Counted from the stretch's first letter, positions 1-8,542 are shown. The stretch is DNA of 64,000 bases from JAAYZH01 sp964479695 (GCA_964479695.1 CAYZSO010000003.1:1-64000); one strand, 5' to 3'. A program made the numbers and translations. The notes: generated by a model from the sequence alone, not told the origin.

Positions 1-111
1 CATGTCACGCATAAACTTCGGCTCTATCATGCACATAAAAGCAAATTTGAAGATAAGCGCAAACTGGGTGACGTGTCATGTATTGACTTCGGCTCTATCA
101 TGCACATAAAA
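1..111. repeat. Two direct repeat units beginning ACTTCGGCTCTA
   Basis: A 26-bp sequence starting ACTTCGGCTCTATCATGC occurs at 15-40 and again at 86-111, a period of 71 bp, with partly similar flanks (CATGTCACGC and GTGTCATGTA). The first 12 bases match the head of the repeat family at 3936 and 5598-5960, so this may be a related but truncated relative. No reading frame is supported here. Confidence 0.6.
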
Positions 112-134
112 CCTATTTTAAAGTTCTGCGAAGA

Positions 135-167
135 AAAGGCCGTGAACCGAAATGGTCCACGGCCTTT
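135..167 (-). terminator. Rho-independent terminator of uxaBA
   Basis: The arms AAAGGCCGTG (135-144) and CACGGCCTTT (158-167) form a 10-bp perfect stem. Read on the minus strand the hairpin is followed by a T-rich run, and it lies about 90 bp past the uxaA stop codon. Confidence 0.8.
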
Positions 168-257
168 GCCATGTGTGGGTGGTCGGGAGGCGGTTGCCGG
201 GTAACGTTGCCAGCAACGGTGGCCTCCAAGCGGTAGTTGACAGAGTTGCCGGGCGAC

Positions 258-1856
258 TTAGAGAGTGACGCCGTCTTTGAAGATTGCGATTTCGCGGTAG
301 TTGTAGTCCTCATTTTTGGTGGTCTTGCGGCCGGAGGCGACGTCGAGGATTTGGCTGAAAAGTTCGTCCGCGACTTGGTCGGGGTCTTCGTCCAGCAGGC
401 GGCTGGCATCGAAGTCGATCCAGTTCTTTTTGCGCTCGGCCAAAGCATGGTTCGACGCCAGTTTGAGCGTGGGTACGGCTCCTCCGAAGGGGTTGCCGCG
501 CCCGGTTGTGAAGCAGACAATTTGGGCTCCGGATGCGATGAGGTTTGTCGTGGAAACAAGATCGTTGCCCGGACCGTAGAGGAGGTTGAGGCCGCCGGCT
601 TTGGCCAAATCACCGATCTGTAAAATGTTGTGAACTTGCCCTCGACCGCCTTTCTGGATGCACCCCAGGGACTTCTCCTCGAGCGTTGTGATGCCGCCTT
701 CCTTGTTGCCGGGGGAGGGATTTTCGTAAATTTCCTGCCCGTGGCTAATGAAGTATTCCTTGAAGTTGTTGATGAGGTCGACGAGGCTAGTGAATGTGGT
801 TTCGTCCTTCGCGCGATTCATGAGGATGGTCTCGGCGCCGAACATTTCGGGAACTTCGGTCAGCATGGAAGCGCCGCCCATGGTAATGATTTTGTCGGAA
901 ATGAGCCCCAAAAGCGGATTCGCCGTGAAGCCTGAGAAGGAATCGGAACCGCCGCACTTCATGCCGAGAATCAGCTTGGAGGCGGGGAGGGTCTGACGCT
1001 TGTCGGTCCTCAGAAGCTCCACTAATTCGTCAATGACGGACGCGGCGGCTTCGTACTCGTCATCGACTTTTTGCGCGGTGATGAAGCGCACGCGCTCTTC
1101 GTCGATATCACCCAAGATGTCACGGAAAATGCCCAAGTGATTATTTTCGCAACCCAAGCTCAGCACCAGAACTGCGCCGGCGTTCGGGTGGGTGATCAGC
1201 CCTTTGAGGAAAGTCTGGGTCATCTCCAGATCGTCACCAAGTTGCGAACAGCCATAAGGGTGCGTGAAAGCATGGATCTGATCGGCCAGTTCGGGATGGG
1301 CTTTTTGGGCTTCGGCTTCGATGACCTTCGTCATGCGGTTGATACATCCGACGGTGGGAATGATCCATAATTCATTACGCACACCGACTCGCCCATTCTT
1401 GCGCAGGTAGCCTTCGAATGTGGGGACTTGGGTGGGGTCGGCGGTTGGGGTGACGGATTCGGCGGGCTCGTATTGGTAGGTTTGGAGACCTTTGAGTCCG
1501 GTTTTCATGTTGTGTGAATGAACGTGCTCGCCGACGACGATCTGTTGGGTGGCCACGCCGATTGGGTAGCCATATTTAATAACTTGTTCTCCTTGGGCGA
1601 TGTCCCGGAGGGCGACTTTGTGACCGAAAGGAATCTGATTTTTGAGTGTGATTTGGCTTCCGTTAATGTCGACTACGTCGCCGGCTTCGTGTTCTGTGAT
1701 GGCGACTGCGACGTTGTCGAGTGCGGTGATCAGTTTGAAGCTGGCCGTGGCCGCGGCGGTTTCGGTGTTGGTGTTGGCAGTTCCGGTGTTGGGGGTTTCG
1801 GGGGCCGCGGTGGTTGCCGGGTTGGTGTTGGGGGTTTCAGGGGTGGAGGTGCTCAT
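258..1856 (-). CDS. uxaA: Altronate dehydratase
   Basis: Converts D-altronate to 2-keto-3-deoxygluconate in galacturonate breakdown (cytoplasmic). Residues about 40-130 look like the SAF-type N-terminal domain and the rest like the UxaA/GarD catalytic domain (GRVGVRNELWIIPTVGC, GCSQLGDD, GCENN, GMKCGGSD and GNPFGG are visible). The protein is 532 aa, longer than the usual ~495, because the first ~38 residues are a Thr/Pro/Asn repeat (PETPNTN type) that does not belong to the family. The start ATG overlaps the uxaB stop by 4 bp, indicating translational coupling. Transcription comes from the uxaB promoter at about 3600. Confidence 0.93.
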   Translation of the reverse strand: MSTSTPETPNTNPATTAAPETPNTGTANTNTETAAATASFKLITALDNVAVAITEHEAGDVVDINGSQITLKNQIPFGHKVALRDIAQGEQVIKYGYPIGVATQQIVVGEHVHSHNMKTGLKGLQTYQYEPAESVTPTADPTQVPTFEGYLRKNGRVGVRNELWIIPTVGCINRMTKVIEAEAQKAHPELADQIHAFTHPYGCSQLGDDLEMTQTFLKGLITHPNAGAVLVLSLGCENNHLGIFRDILGDIDEERVRFITAQKVDDEYEAAASVIDELVELLRTDKRQTLPASKLILGMKCGGSDSFSGFTANPLLGLISDKIITMGGASMLTEVPEMFGAETILMNRAKDETTFTSLVDLINNFKEYFISHGQEIYENPSPGNKEGGITTLEEKSLGCIQKGGRGQVHNILQIGDLAKAGGLNLLYGPGNDLVSTTNLIASGAQIVCFTTGRGNPFGGAVPTLKLASNHALAERKKNWIDFDASRLLDEDPDQVADELFSQILDVASGRKTTKNEDYNYREIAIFKDGVTL

Positions 1857-3439
1857 TTTGTGACAATTCCTTTCAGGGTTTCGTTGACGCCATTGGTCAT
1901 GATGGAGCTTAGGTGTTGCTCGACAGCTTGGAGGAGGCCCGGAACTTCCGTCAGGTCGCGATTGGACCAGAAGGCGGCTTTGGCCAAAGTCTTCTCCGCG
2001 ACTCCTGCGGTGCTGTCAGACTTGGATAGCTCTGCGAAGAATTGGATAACTTCTTCGGTGTCGTGGATTGGATAGTGCGAACCATTGTCGCGGGTGCCTT
2101 CGTACTGACCGTTGATTTCCCTGCAGAGGTAGAAGCGAATCAGGGCGGCGAGGGAGAAGGAGAGGGCCTCGGGGACCTTGCCGTTCGCCTCGATCGAATC
2201 GAGAAGGGAGGGCAGGACGCGGGCATTGTACTTGGAAATGGAGTTCAAAGAGATGTCGAGGAGCTTGTGGTTGATATAGGGGTTTCTGAAGCGATCCAGA
2301 ACATCATTTGCAAACTGCTCGATTTCTGCTCGCGGCAGGTCGATGGTTGGGATAATTTCTTCGAACATGAGTTTGTTGAAGTAAGCGGCGTAGATTGGGT
2401 CGTTGCACATTTCACGGACGATTTCGTGGCCGCCGACGATGCCTGCAAGGACGGTGCCGGTGTGGCCGCCGTTCAAAATGCGGACTTTGCGAAGTTTGTA
2501 GGGCTTGACGTCTTGGGTCCAGATGACGTTTGCTTCGGTTTCGGCTACGGGGAAGAGAGATTGGGCGCGCTCTGAGCCTTCGATGACCCAAAGATTGAAG
2601 ACTTCCGAAGTTACGATCAATTTGTCTTGGTAGCCTAATTCTTCTTCTAATTCTTGTTGATTTTGCGGGCGGCCGGTTACAATACGGTCGACTAAAGTGG
2701 ACGTGAATTCATTGGCGTTTGCGAGCCAGTTTAGGAAGTCGTCGCCTAGGTTCCATTCTTTGGCGTAGCGGGTGACGATCTCCCTCAAGTGGTGTCCGTT
2801 GTCGTCGATCAGCTCGACGGGGAGGAAGATGAGGCCTTTGGTTGGATCTCCTTGGAAGTGCTGGAAACGATGATGGAGGAATTGGGCGACTTTGGCCGGG
2901 AATGAGGAGGCGGGCTTATCGGTTACCTGATCGCCTTCGCTGTAGGCGATGCCGGCTTCGGTGGTGTTGGATACAACAAATTGCAGGTCGGGGTTTTCGG
3001 CGATTTTGATATAGTCTTCCCAATCGCGGTAGGGGTTGAGGCAGCGGGAGACGGAGCTCAGCTGCATGATTTCGCGCTTGGGCTCGCCGTTTTCGAGGCC
3101 GGACATGACGAGTGTGTACTGGCCGTTCTGCTCATTGATGATGTCAGCTAAACCATTTTCTATTGGCTGAACGATGACGATGCTGCTGTTGAGCAAACCT
3201 TTGCGGTTGCAGAGCTCGACCATCCAATCGACGAATGCGCGCAAAAAGTTGCCTTCACCAAACTGCAGGATCCGTTCCGGATTCTTGCCAAACTGATTGG
3301 GAATGGCTTCGGTTATGGATTTCAATGTCGTTTTGTCGGTTGTTTCTGTTGATTTTGTTGTTTCTGTTGTTTCTGCTGTGTTCGCTGCGTTCGCTGTTTC
3401 CGCTGATTTCGCTGCGTTCATGTTGTCTGATGTTTCCAT
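1853..3439 (-). CDS. uxaB: Tagaturonate reductase (altronate oxidoreductase)
   Basis: Mannitol-dehydrogenase-family NAD-dependent reductase that reduces D-tagaturonate to D-altronate. The nucleotide-binding segment RILQFGEGNFLRAFVDWM lies near residue 57, and the C-terminal domain carries VRILNGGHTG, typical of UxaB/UxuB. At 528 aa it is longer than most UxaB (~480-490), owing to a ~45-residue N-terminal extension of Ala/Thr/Glu repeats (TAETTETTKSTETTD). A GAGGT ribosome-binding site lies 6 nt before this ATG. UxuB (fructuronate reductase) is related, but the directly coupled uxaA favours UxaB. Confidence 0.9.
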   Translation of the reverse strand: METSDNMNAAKSAETANAANTAETTETTKSTETTDKTTLKSITEAIPNQFGKNPERILQFGEGNFLRAFVDWMVELCNRKGLLNSSIVIVQPIENGLADIINEQNGQYTLVMSGLENGEPKREIMQLSSVSRCLNPYRDWEDYIKIAENPDLQFVVSNTTEAGIAYSEGDQVTDKPASSFPAKVAQFLHHRFQHFQGDPTKGLIFLPVELIDDNGHHLREIVTRYAKEWNLGDDFLNWLANANEFTSTLVDRIVTGRPQNQQELEEELGYQDKLIVTSEVFNLWVIEGSERAQSLFPVAETEANVIWTQDVKPYKLRKVRILNGGHTGTVLAGIVGGHEIVREMCNDPIYAAYFNKLMFEEIIPTIDLPRAEIEQFANDVLDRFRNPYINHKLLDISLNSISKYNARVLPSLLDSIEANGKVPEALSFSLAALIRFYLCREINGQYEGTRDNGSHYPIHDTEEVIQFFAELSKSDSTAGVAEKTLAKAAFWSNRDLTEVPGLLQAVEQHLSSIMTNGVNETLKGIVTK

Positions 3440-3572
3440 GTTCTACCTCGCTTTTTGTGTTGGTGTGGGTTAGTCTTGTTTTGTTTTGCTTTGTTTTGTT
3501 TTGGGTCTTGTCTTTCAATGGGTTTGAGTCTTTGGTTTGGATTGGCAGAGGTCTAGCGTGACAACAGTGTAT

Positions 3573-3586
3573 TGTTGTATACAACA
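3573..3586. promoter_or_regulatory. 14-bp perfect palindrome, probable GntR/FCD operator
   Basis: TGTTGTATACAACA is a perfect palindrome centred between 3579 and 3580. An overlapping inverted pair ACAACA (3561-3566) / TGTTGT (3573-3578) thickens the site. It lies 15 nt downstream of the minus-strand -10 box of uxaB, so bound protein would block initiation. The TTGT..ACAA form fits FadR-subfamily GntR operators, and an FCD-type GntR gene lies 2.6 kb away. Confidence 0.65.
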
Positions 3587-3600
3587 GACCAGTTGATCCC

Positions 3601-3628
3601 ATTATACAAGCTAATGCTTGCTTGTAAA
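3601..3628 (-). promoter_or_regulatory. Promoter of uxaBA
   Basis: On the minus strand TTTACA (3628-3623) and TATAAT (3606-3601) are separated by 16 bp. The interval also contains the inverted repeat CAAGC-taat-GCTTG. The transcript would start near 3594, leaving a ~150-nt leader made of T/G-rich (A/C-rich on the transcript) repeats. Confidence 0.7.
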
Positions 3629-3935
3629 GCCCTATTCGAGTGGAAATCTGCTGGGAATTACTAGAAATTTGCGGAATTTGTGGGACAGTGACTGGGGTCG
3701 AATTTTGCTGAGGAATTAATGTGATTTCAGTCAAATGTTAGCTGAATTATATGGAAAATCAATTAGCGTTTTGGAGGAGCATATATATATATCAACTGAG
3801 TAACAGTAGGCGATTAAGCAATTTGGGGTGACTGAATTAAGCGAAAGCTACCTGAGTTATCATTTGATTTCGGTGACGCGATTTCATCTTGAAGATCATT
3901 TCACTTATTACCTGTCTAATCATCAGGAATCCTCA

Positions 3936-3990
3936 ACTTCGGCTCTACCCGCGAACAGAAGTCCGAAGAAATACAGATGTGTAGTTATGC
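3936..3990 (+). repeat. Partial dispersed copy of the 156-bp repeat family
   Basis: The segment ACTTCGGCTCTACCCGCGAA, then CAGAAGTCCGAA and GTGTAGTTATGCTT, closely matches the head of the units at 5598, 5755 and 5911. The conserved part folds as a hairpin through ACTTC/GAAGT. Confidence 0.65.
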
Positions 3991-4160
3991 TTGTGGGGCA
4001 GTGATGACCTTGCTTAAGTATATTTCTTCACAGGCTCCTCTTGATTCCCGTTTACGATCCGGACTTTTGCTCACTGTTGAGGGCCTTCCTTAGGGTGTAT
4101 CCGATAAGATTTGTAAAAGAACATAAGTACGTTATTTATGAAAGAATTATGTTTATAGGC

Positions 4161-4188
4161 TTGCAAATGGTTCTGGATAGGGTATAAT
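4161..4188 (+). promoter_or_regulatory. Promoter of the 4224 gene
   Basis: TTGCAA (4161-4166) and TATAAT (4183-4188) are separated by 16 bp, 36 bp before the start codon. Confidence 0.7.
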
Positions 4189-4223
4189 GATAAGTAACAT
4201 CCATCGAAAGGGAGGACAGACCG

Positions 4224-5267
4224 ATGAAATTCTTTGGCTCTTGGGAAGCGTTTACCTTCTATTTTCTTCCCTTTAGGGATTCCGTTTTTACTAAGTATTG
4301 CGAACGATCTAAGGAGATCTATGTCACGACGGATGCCGAGCGACATGCCATGATTCGTGAGAAAAAGTCGCAGATAAAAGAAATAAAAAAGATCTCGTTG
4401 AAGGATCGGGCGAGAGTGGCTTTGGCCAAAGGGAAAGGGAAAAAGAAGAAGAAAGCGCGCACGGCATCGTCCTATGTCCACTTGCACTCCACGCCGTTGC
4501 CGGCAGGGTCGTTCATTCGTGGGGGGGACGGTAGGTTGTATGCCTGCCCGGAGCTTGCGTTTGTGCAAATGTGCTACGATTGCCTGAATATTCATGAGGC
4601 CATCATGATTGGTAATTGCCTTTGCCAAAACCGCGGGCTGGGCATGGCTCCCTTGACGACGGTTGCGAAGTTGAGGGCTTATGTGGAGCAATTGGGAATG
4701 GTGCGGGGCAAGACCCGGGCGATGGATGCTCTAACATACCTGAAGGATAACTACCGCTCTCCGATGGAAGTGAAGGGGCATATGGCGTTGGCTTTGCCGC
4801 ATCACTTGGGTGGCTTAGGTTTGAGTAAGTTTAGTGAAATCAATATGATGTTTAGGATCAGCCAGGAGGAGGCGGATGCTTTGGGTCAGAAGATGCCGTG
4901 TCTGATGCCGGATTTCTGCTACCCGGAGGGAAAGATCGCTGGGGAGTACCAGAGCAAAGCGTTTCACAGCACACCGGAAGCGAAGAAGCATGACCAGAAG
5001 CGGAAGAAAACGTTTGAGCAGAATGGGTTTCGCGTGTTTTTTATGGAGGCCAGGGATTTCTACAATCCCAAGCGCTTCGACAAATTGTGCCGGGAGATTG
5101 CCAAGGCTATGGGAAAGACGATTCGGATTATCAGCAAAAATTTCGATGAAATGCAGGCGCAGCTCCGTTCCTACCTGCCGGGGCTTGACCCTGGACCGTT
5201 ATTAGAGCCGAACTATTGTCTTGAGGACTTCCACGATGGGAAGTTGAAGAAGAAGCGGGTTCGGTGA
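4224..5267 (+). CDS. PD-(D/E)XK/DUF559-like protein, possibly AbiEi-related
   Basis: A 347-aa protein of unknown function. The C-terminal third (from about residue 225) reads MPDFCYPEGK-IAGEYQSKAFH, then a Lys/Arg-rich helix and GFRVFFMEARDFYNP. This matches the layout of DUF559/Vsr-type endonuclease folds (D, then E-x-Q, then a helix and a final strand). The middle resembles the effector part of AbiEi-like antitoxins (YACPELAFVQM). A strongly basic patch (KGKGKKKKKA) lies near residue 75. GGGAGG precedes the ATG and there is a dedicated promoter. No AbiEii-type toxin partner is adjacent. A solitary defence or regulatory protein is an inference only. Confidence 0.55.
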   Translation: MKFFGSWEAFTFYFLPFRDSVFTKYCERSKEIYVTTDAERHAMIREKKSQIKEIKKISLKDRARVALAKGKGKKKKKARTASSYVHLHSTPLPAGSFIRGGDGRLYACPELAFVQMCYDCLNIHEAIMIGNCLCQNRGLGMAPLTTVAKLRAYVEQLGMVRGKTRAMDALTYLKDNYRSPMEVKGHMALALPHHLGGLGLSKFSEINMMFRISQEEADALGQKMPCLMPDFCYPEGKIAGEYQSKAFHSTPEAKKHDQKRKKTFEQNGFRVFFMEARDFYNPKRFDKLCREIAKAMGKTIRIISKNFDEMQAQLRSYLPGLDPGPLLEPNYCLEDFHDGKLKKKRVR

Positions 5268-5592
5268 TGGGGCGGAGGCTTGTTTGGCCTGTGGCTTGGT
5301 TGATGGCGAGCGGTTTCGCCTGAAGTTTGGCTGGCGTCTAATGCTGGAATCAGGCCGAATGATGCGGATCTGATGTTACCCCTATGTATGCTTAACTGTT
5401 TGTTGGTTGTGTCTGACGGATTCATTTACCTAAGCCTTACATAACATTTTTCTCCAGACGATTTTTTAATTCTCATTTCATTTCCTGATAACAATCGATA
5501 ACCCTGACCTCTTGGTCTTCTACGATATATGTAGGAGACCTGTTTTTCTTTCTGTAGAAATAAAAGGAGTGGTGCTTAAGTGTCTAGTCGGA
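5268..5592. other. Intergenic region with a terminator-like hairpin
   Basis: No gene seen. GGTCTTCTAC-gatatat-GTAGGAGACC around 5515-5541 is a 10-bp imperfect stem followed by TGTTTTTCTTTC, a plausible terminator on the plus strand for the 4224 gene. Confidence 0.55.
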
Positions 5593-5597
5593 TAGAC

Positions 5598-5960
5598 GAC
5601 TTCTGCTCTAACCGCGAACAGAAGTCCGAAAAAATACAGGCATCTAGTTATACTTATACCGTTTAGGAGGTTTTCGGAAACCCATCTCATAAGAATCCAG
5701 CCATATGGCTTCTATCATGAAGATCGTTCTGGGGTTTTCTCATGAGTGGCCCCAACTTCGGCTCTAGCCGCGAACAGAAGTCCGAAAAAATACAGGTGTG
5801 TAGTTATGCTTATACCGTTTAGGAGGCTTCCTGAAGCGCATCTCATAAGAATCTTAGTATGTGGCTTTATTCATGAGGATCGTTCTGGAATCTTTTCATG
5901 AGCATCCCTGACTTCGGCTGTAGCCGCGAACAGAAGCCCGAAAAAATACAGGTAACTAGA
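5598..5960 (+). repeat. Tandem array of a 156-bp unit (two full copies, one partial)
   Basis: Units begin at about 5599, 5755 and 5911, spaced exactly 156 bp. Each opens with a hairpin (GACTTCTG...CAGAAGTC in the first) enclosing CTCTA[AG]CCGCGAA, followed by CCGAAAAAATACAGG. The two full copies continue with TTATACCGTTTAGGAGG and end with CATGA..ATCGTTCTGG..TTTTC-TCATGAG. The hairpin arms keep pairing despite base changes, which suggests a structured RNA or DNA element rather than a coding sequence. The third copy diverges after about 45 bp. Confidence 0.75.
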
Positions 5961-6008
5961 TATTTTACTTGATTGGAAATAGGTGGATGGAGAGATTACC
6001 GATCTAGT

Positions 6009-6091
6009 TACCTCAAGTAACCTTAAATGGCCTCAAATTACGTCAAATATCTTCAAATATCTTCAAATAGCTTTAAATAGTCTCAAGTTAC
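6009..6091. repeat. 10-bp tandem repeats (TCTTCAAATA type)
   Basis: About eight degenerate 10-bp units run without gaps (CCTCAAGTAA, GTCAAATATC, TTCAAATATC and so on). Non-coding, downstream of gntR. Confidence 0.7.
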
Positions 6092-6137
6092 TTGATGAGG
6101 GGACTATAGGTTGGAGATAATTTTTGTAGATTGGGGA

Positions 6138-6180
6138 CCAGGTGGATGGGGCCTGGTGGATGGGGCCTGGTGGAGGGGGA
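6138..6180. repeat. 14-bp tandem repeats
   Basis: Three consecutive units of CCAGGTGGATGGGG / CCTGGTGGATGGGG / CCTGGTGGAGGGGG, just beyond the 3' end of gntR. Confidence 0.7.
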
Positions 6181-6219
6181 GGTGGTAGAAGGGAACTTGA
6201 GGGATGGAGACTGGATGGT

Positions 6220-6870
6220 TTAGGAGTTGGGGTTATTGGGAGGGGAGGTGGGGGGGAAGGCGAGTTTTTCGGCGAGGGATTGGCTGTTGAGGAGGTGCTG
6301 GCGGGAGAGGGCGGCGGCTTGGGACCAGAGGCCGGCTTGGCAGGCTTCGACTAGGGCGAGGTGTTCGGCTTGGGTTTCGAGGTAGCGGTCGCGGGAGATT
6401 TGGCCGCTCATGATGCGGATGCGTTGGTTTTGGGCGGACATTCGGCTGTAAAGGTCGAGGAGGTAGGTGTTGCCTGAGGCTTCGACGAAAGCAGAATGGA
6501 AACGATCGTCGAGATCGTGGTGGGGGGCGGTGGCTTTGGCCGAAAAATAGCTGTGGTACATATCGAAAAATTCGTCTGAGAGACGGGAACCGTATTGTTC
6601 GATACAGTAGGGCTCGACGAGGCGGCGCATTTCGTAAAGGGCGGTTATGTCGCTGGCACTGATTGGGGTGATGAGGAGGCCGCGCTTGGGCAGGATGCGG
6701 ACGAGGCCTTCTTGCTCGAGGCGGCCGAGGGCGTCGCGGACTGGGGTGCGACTGATGCCTAGCTCGGCGGTGAGGGCTTCTTCGTTGAGCCGGGAACCGG
6801 GTGGGTAGACACAGTTGACGATGCGGTCTTTGATTGTGTTGTATGCGGTGAGTTTCAGAGGTTCTTTCAT
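6220..6870 (-). CDS. GntR-family regulator, FCD (FadR) subfamily
   Basis: A 216-aa transcription factor. The N-terminal winged helix (residues 1-70) shows SRLNEEALTAELGISRTPVRDALGRLEQEGLV, the classical GntR recognition pattern. Residues 85-200 form an FCD effector domain with MRRLVEPYCIE, the D-x3-H element (DLDDRFHSAFVEASGN) and a late H (AEHLALVEA). FCD members commonly sense sugar acids, and the nearby uxaBA promoter has a fitting palindrome, so control of hexuronate use is a reasonable inference (ExuR/UxuR-like). An AGGAAA site precedes the ATG. Confidence 0.8.
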   Translation of the reverse strand: MKEPLKLTAYNTIKDRIVNCVYPPGSRLNEEALTAELGISRTPVRDALGRLEQEGLVRILPKRGLLITPISASDITALYEMRRLVEPYCIEQYGSRLSDEFFDMYHSYFSAKATAPHHDLDDRFHSAFVEASGNTYLLDLYSRMSAQNQRIRIMSGQISRDRYLETQAEHLALVEACQAGLWSQAAALSRQHLLNSQSLAEKLAFPPTSPPNNPNS

Positions 6871-7186
6871 GGGGGTTTCCTGTCTGTTTTGGTTTTTTGT
6901 GGTTGAGGGGGTGGTGGCGGTTGTGTGGCTGTGGGTTGTGTGGTGGGGTGTTGGTGTATGGTTGTTGTTGTTGTTGCGTGGTGGGGTGTAGTGATTTAAG
7001 CTGCTTCATACTATAGCACATCAGCACATCATCACTTTACTTCACTTCATCCCACTCACGGGGATTGGTTCTGCGGTAGAATAGACTGTGGTTTAAAGTG
7101 GTTTAAAAAGTATTTTAAAGTAGTTTAAAAAGCAGTTGAAAAAAGTGGTTTAAAAAGTAGTTTAAATGGGAAAAAGAGGAAATGGA
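6871..7186. other. Divergent intergenic region with low-complexity repeats
   Basis: Bases 6890-6980 are GTGGTTGTG-type low-complexity sequence facing gntR. Bases 7088-7166 are seven tandem units of 10-13 bp (GTGGTTTAAA, GTAGTTTAAAAA, GTATTTTAAA) leading directly to the start region of the next gene. Confidence 0.65.
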
Positions 7187-8542
7187 ATGAGAGATCTTGG
7201 GACTAATCGGATTTATTTACATCGACCTAGTGCTGCAGGAGTGCTGCTTTATCGTTTGAGTGGCGGAGAGAGTGGCGACGTGGGTGGTGACCAGCTCCGC
7301 TCCAATGGGGTGGAACTGGATTTGGAACGGTTTAGGGATGCTATTTGTCGGGCGATGGGGAGGCATGAGCAGCTTTGTTCGAGGATTGTGCAGACTTCGG
7401 ATGGGGAGGCTGGTTATGAGCCGATTGCGGAGCCGGTTTGCAGGGTTTCTATTGAGACGTATGAGCCTGCGGATCCTGATGATGAGGAGACGGAGTCTTT
7501 GATGGACATTGCGATGGAGTGGGCGAAGGAGGAGGTGAAAAAGACCTTTGACTTGGCTTCGGGCGAGCTGATGCGCCATGTTCTGATTTCGGATACGGTT
7601 GAGACGATTTGGGGGATTGCGTACCATTATTTGGCGGGGGATGCGATGTCTTTTCAGTATTTGGCGGGGGATGTTTTTGCATTGTTGGAAGCGCCCGAGA
7701 CTGAACTTGCTCCTATTGCATGGGTGAAGCAACCGATGGAGATGCCGGAGCAGGCGGCTTTGGCCTTACCTGCGAGACAAAAGCTGCAGAACATGAATAA
7801 ACGCTGGGCTAAGAGTCGCACTGTCTTTACTAATGAGGATTTTGCGCGGATGCATCGGAATTTTCAGGAGGCGTACCCGCTGCACTTAATGTATGAAGAA
7901 CTGGATGAAGGGGTGGTTTCGGGGCTCCGAGCTGTGAGTCGTGCGCGGAATGTGCGGTTTACGGCGTTGGTGGCGGCGGCGGTGGCTTTGGCCAGCCAAG
8001 AGAAGGATACGATCTCTGTAATTGTTGATGTGAGACCTATGGATTACCGTGGGTTCGGCGTTTATTCGGGTGGGCTGGGGCTGCAGATTCCGAAGAAACT
8101 GACTGCGGATTTCTGGGATTATGCGACTGCGTTCTCGAACAAAATTGACAGCGAAATTCATAATAATGTGAAATTGTTCCACACGGAGCTGATTGCCGGG
8201 GACTTCGACGGGACTTTGCTGGATGCCGGCTATTATGCGAGATATGATGCTTTTGGGGATAAAACGGCTGAGGAGATGGCTGTTATTTATGGGATTGCTT
8301 CGCCGGGAACCGGGACACAGATTAACAATATGCGGGAAGTGCCTCTGGCTTCGAACTATTCTTTCGGCAGGCTGGAGAATGTGTATTTCTTCCCTGCGAT
8401 GACTCCTAGTTATGCGCGGGCGGTTGGCACGGCGACTGTGGGTGGTCGCATGGCGATGACCTGGAGCTTCTACCGCGACGAGCCCCACGAACTGGACCTC
8501 ATGCGCCGAACTCTCGAAATCCTCCGCGAAATTTCGAAGTGA
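7187..8542 (+). CDS. Condensation-domain/acyltransferase-like protein with altered HHxxxD motif
   Basis: About 451 aa. It resembles stand-alone condensation-domain or alcohol-acetyltransferase-like proteins: an N-terminal acceptor half (RMHLHRPSAA-type start, GRHEQLCSRI), a central motif region AYHYLAGDAMSF near residue 145, and a C-terminal YSFGRLENVYFFPAMTP / GGRMAMTWSFYRDEP segment typical of the second half. The canonical HHxxxDG is HYLAGDA here: the second, catalytic His is Tyr and Gly is Ala, so activity is doubtful. The start at 7187 is chosen because AGAGGA lies 6 nt upstream; an in-frame ATG at 7166 lies inside the tandem repeats. No biosynthetic partners are adjacent. Confidence 0.6.
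   Translation: MRDLGTNRIYLHRPSAAGVLLYRLSGGESGDVGGDQLRSNGVELDLERFRDAICRAMGRHEQLCSRIVQTSDGEAGYEPIAEPVCRVSIETYEPADPDDEETESLMDIAMEWAKEEVKKTFDLASGELMRHVLISDTVETIWGIAYHYLAGDAMSFQYLAGDVFALLEAPETELAPIAWVKQPMEMPEQAALALPARQKLQNMNKRWAKSRTVFTNEDFARMHRNFQEAYPLHLMYEELDEGVVSGLRAVSRARNVRFTALVAAAVALASQEKDTISVIVDVRPMDYRGFGVYSGGLGLQIPKKLTADFWDYATAFSNKIDSEIHNNVKLFHTELIAGDFDGTLLDAGYYARYDAFGDKTAEEMAVIYGIASPGTGTQINNMREVPLASNYSFGRLENVYFFPAMTPSYARAVGTATVGGRMAMTWSFYRDEPHELDLMRRTLEILREISK

Larger units (their letters stand above)
3440..4160. other. Non-coding interval between uxaB and the endonuclease-like gene
   Basis: No supported gene. Bases 3462-3530 are low-complexity TTTTG-type repeats upstream of uxaB. The uxa promoter and operator follow, then AT-rich sequence (ATATATATAT at 3782) and a partial copy of the ACTTCGGCTCTA repeat family near 3936-3990. 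Confidence 0.6.

Noticed and set aside
237..2575. Long plus-strand reading frames opposite uxaA and uxaB
   Set aside because: They are antisense to clearly conserved enzymes, with no ribosome-binding sites or recognisable domains.
2893..2902. Further near-matches of the GGCTTTGGCC motif (for example GACTTTGGCC near 2890, TCGGCCAAAGC near 440)
   Set aside because: Left out of the count because they miss one base of the 10-mer; including them would raise the total but blur the definition.
3255..3734. 159-aa minus-strand frame overlapping the uxaB start
   Set aside because: It covers the uxa promoter, operator and low-complexity leader in another frame.
5598..5960. CRISPR array or integron attC array
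   Set aside because: The 156-bp period is too long for CRISPR and whole units repeat, not repeat-spacer; attC core boxes (GTTRRRY/RYYYAAC) are not present.
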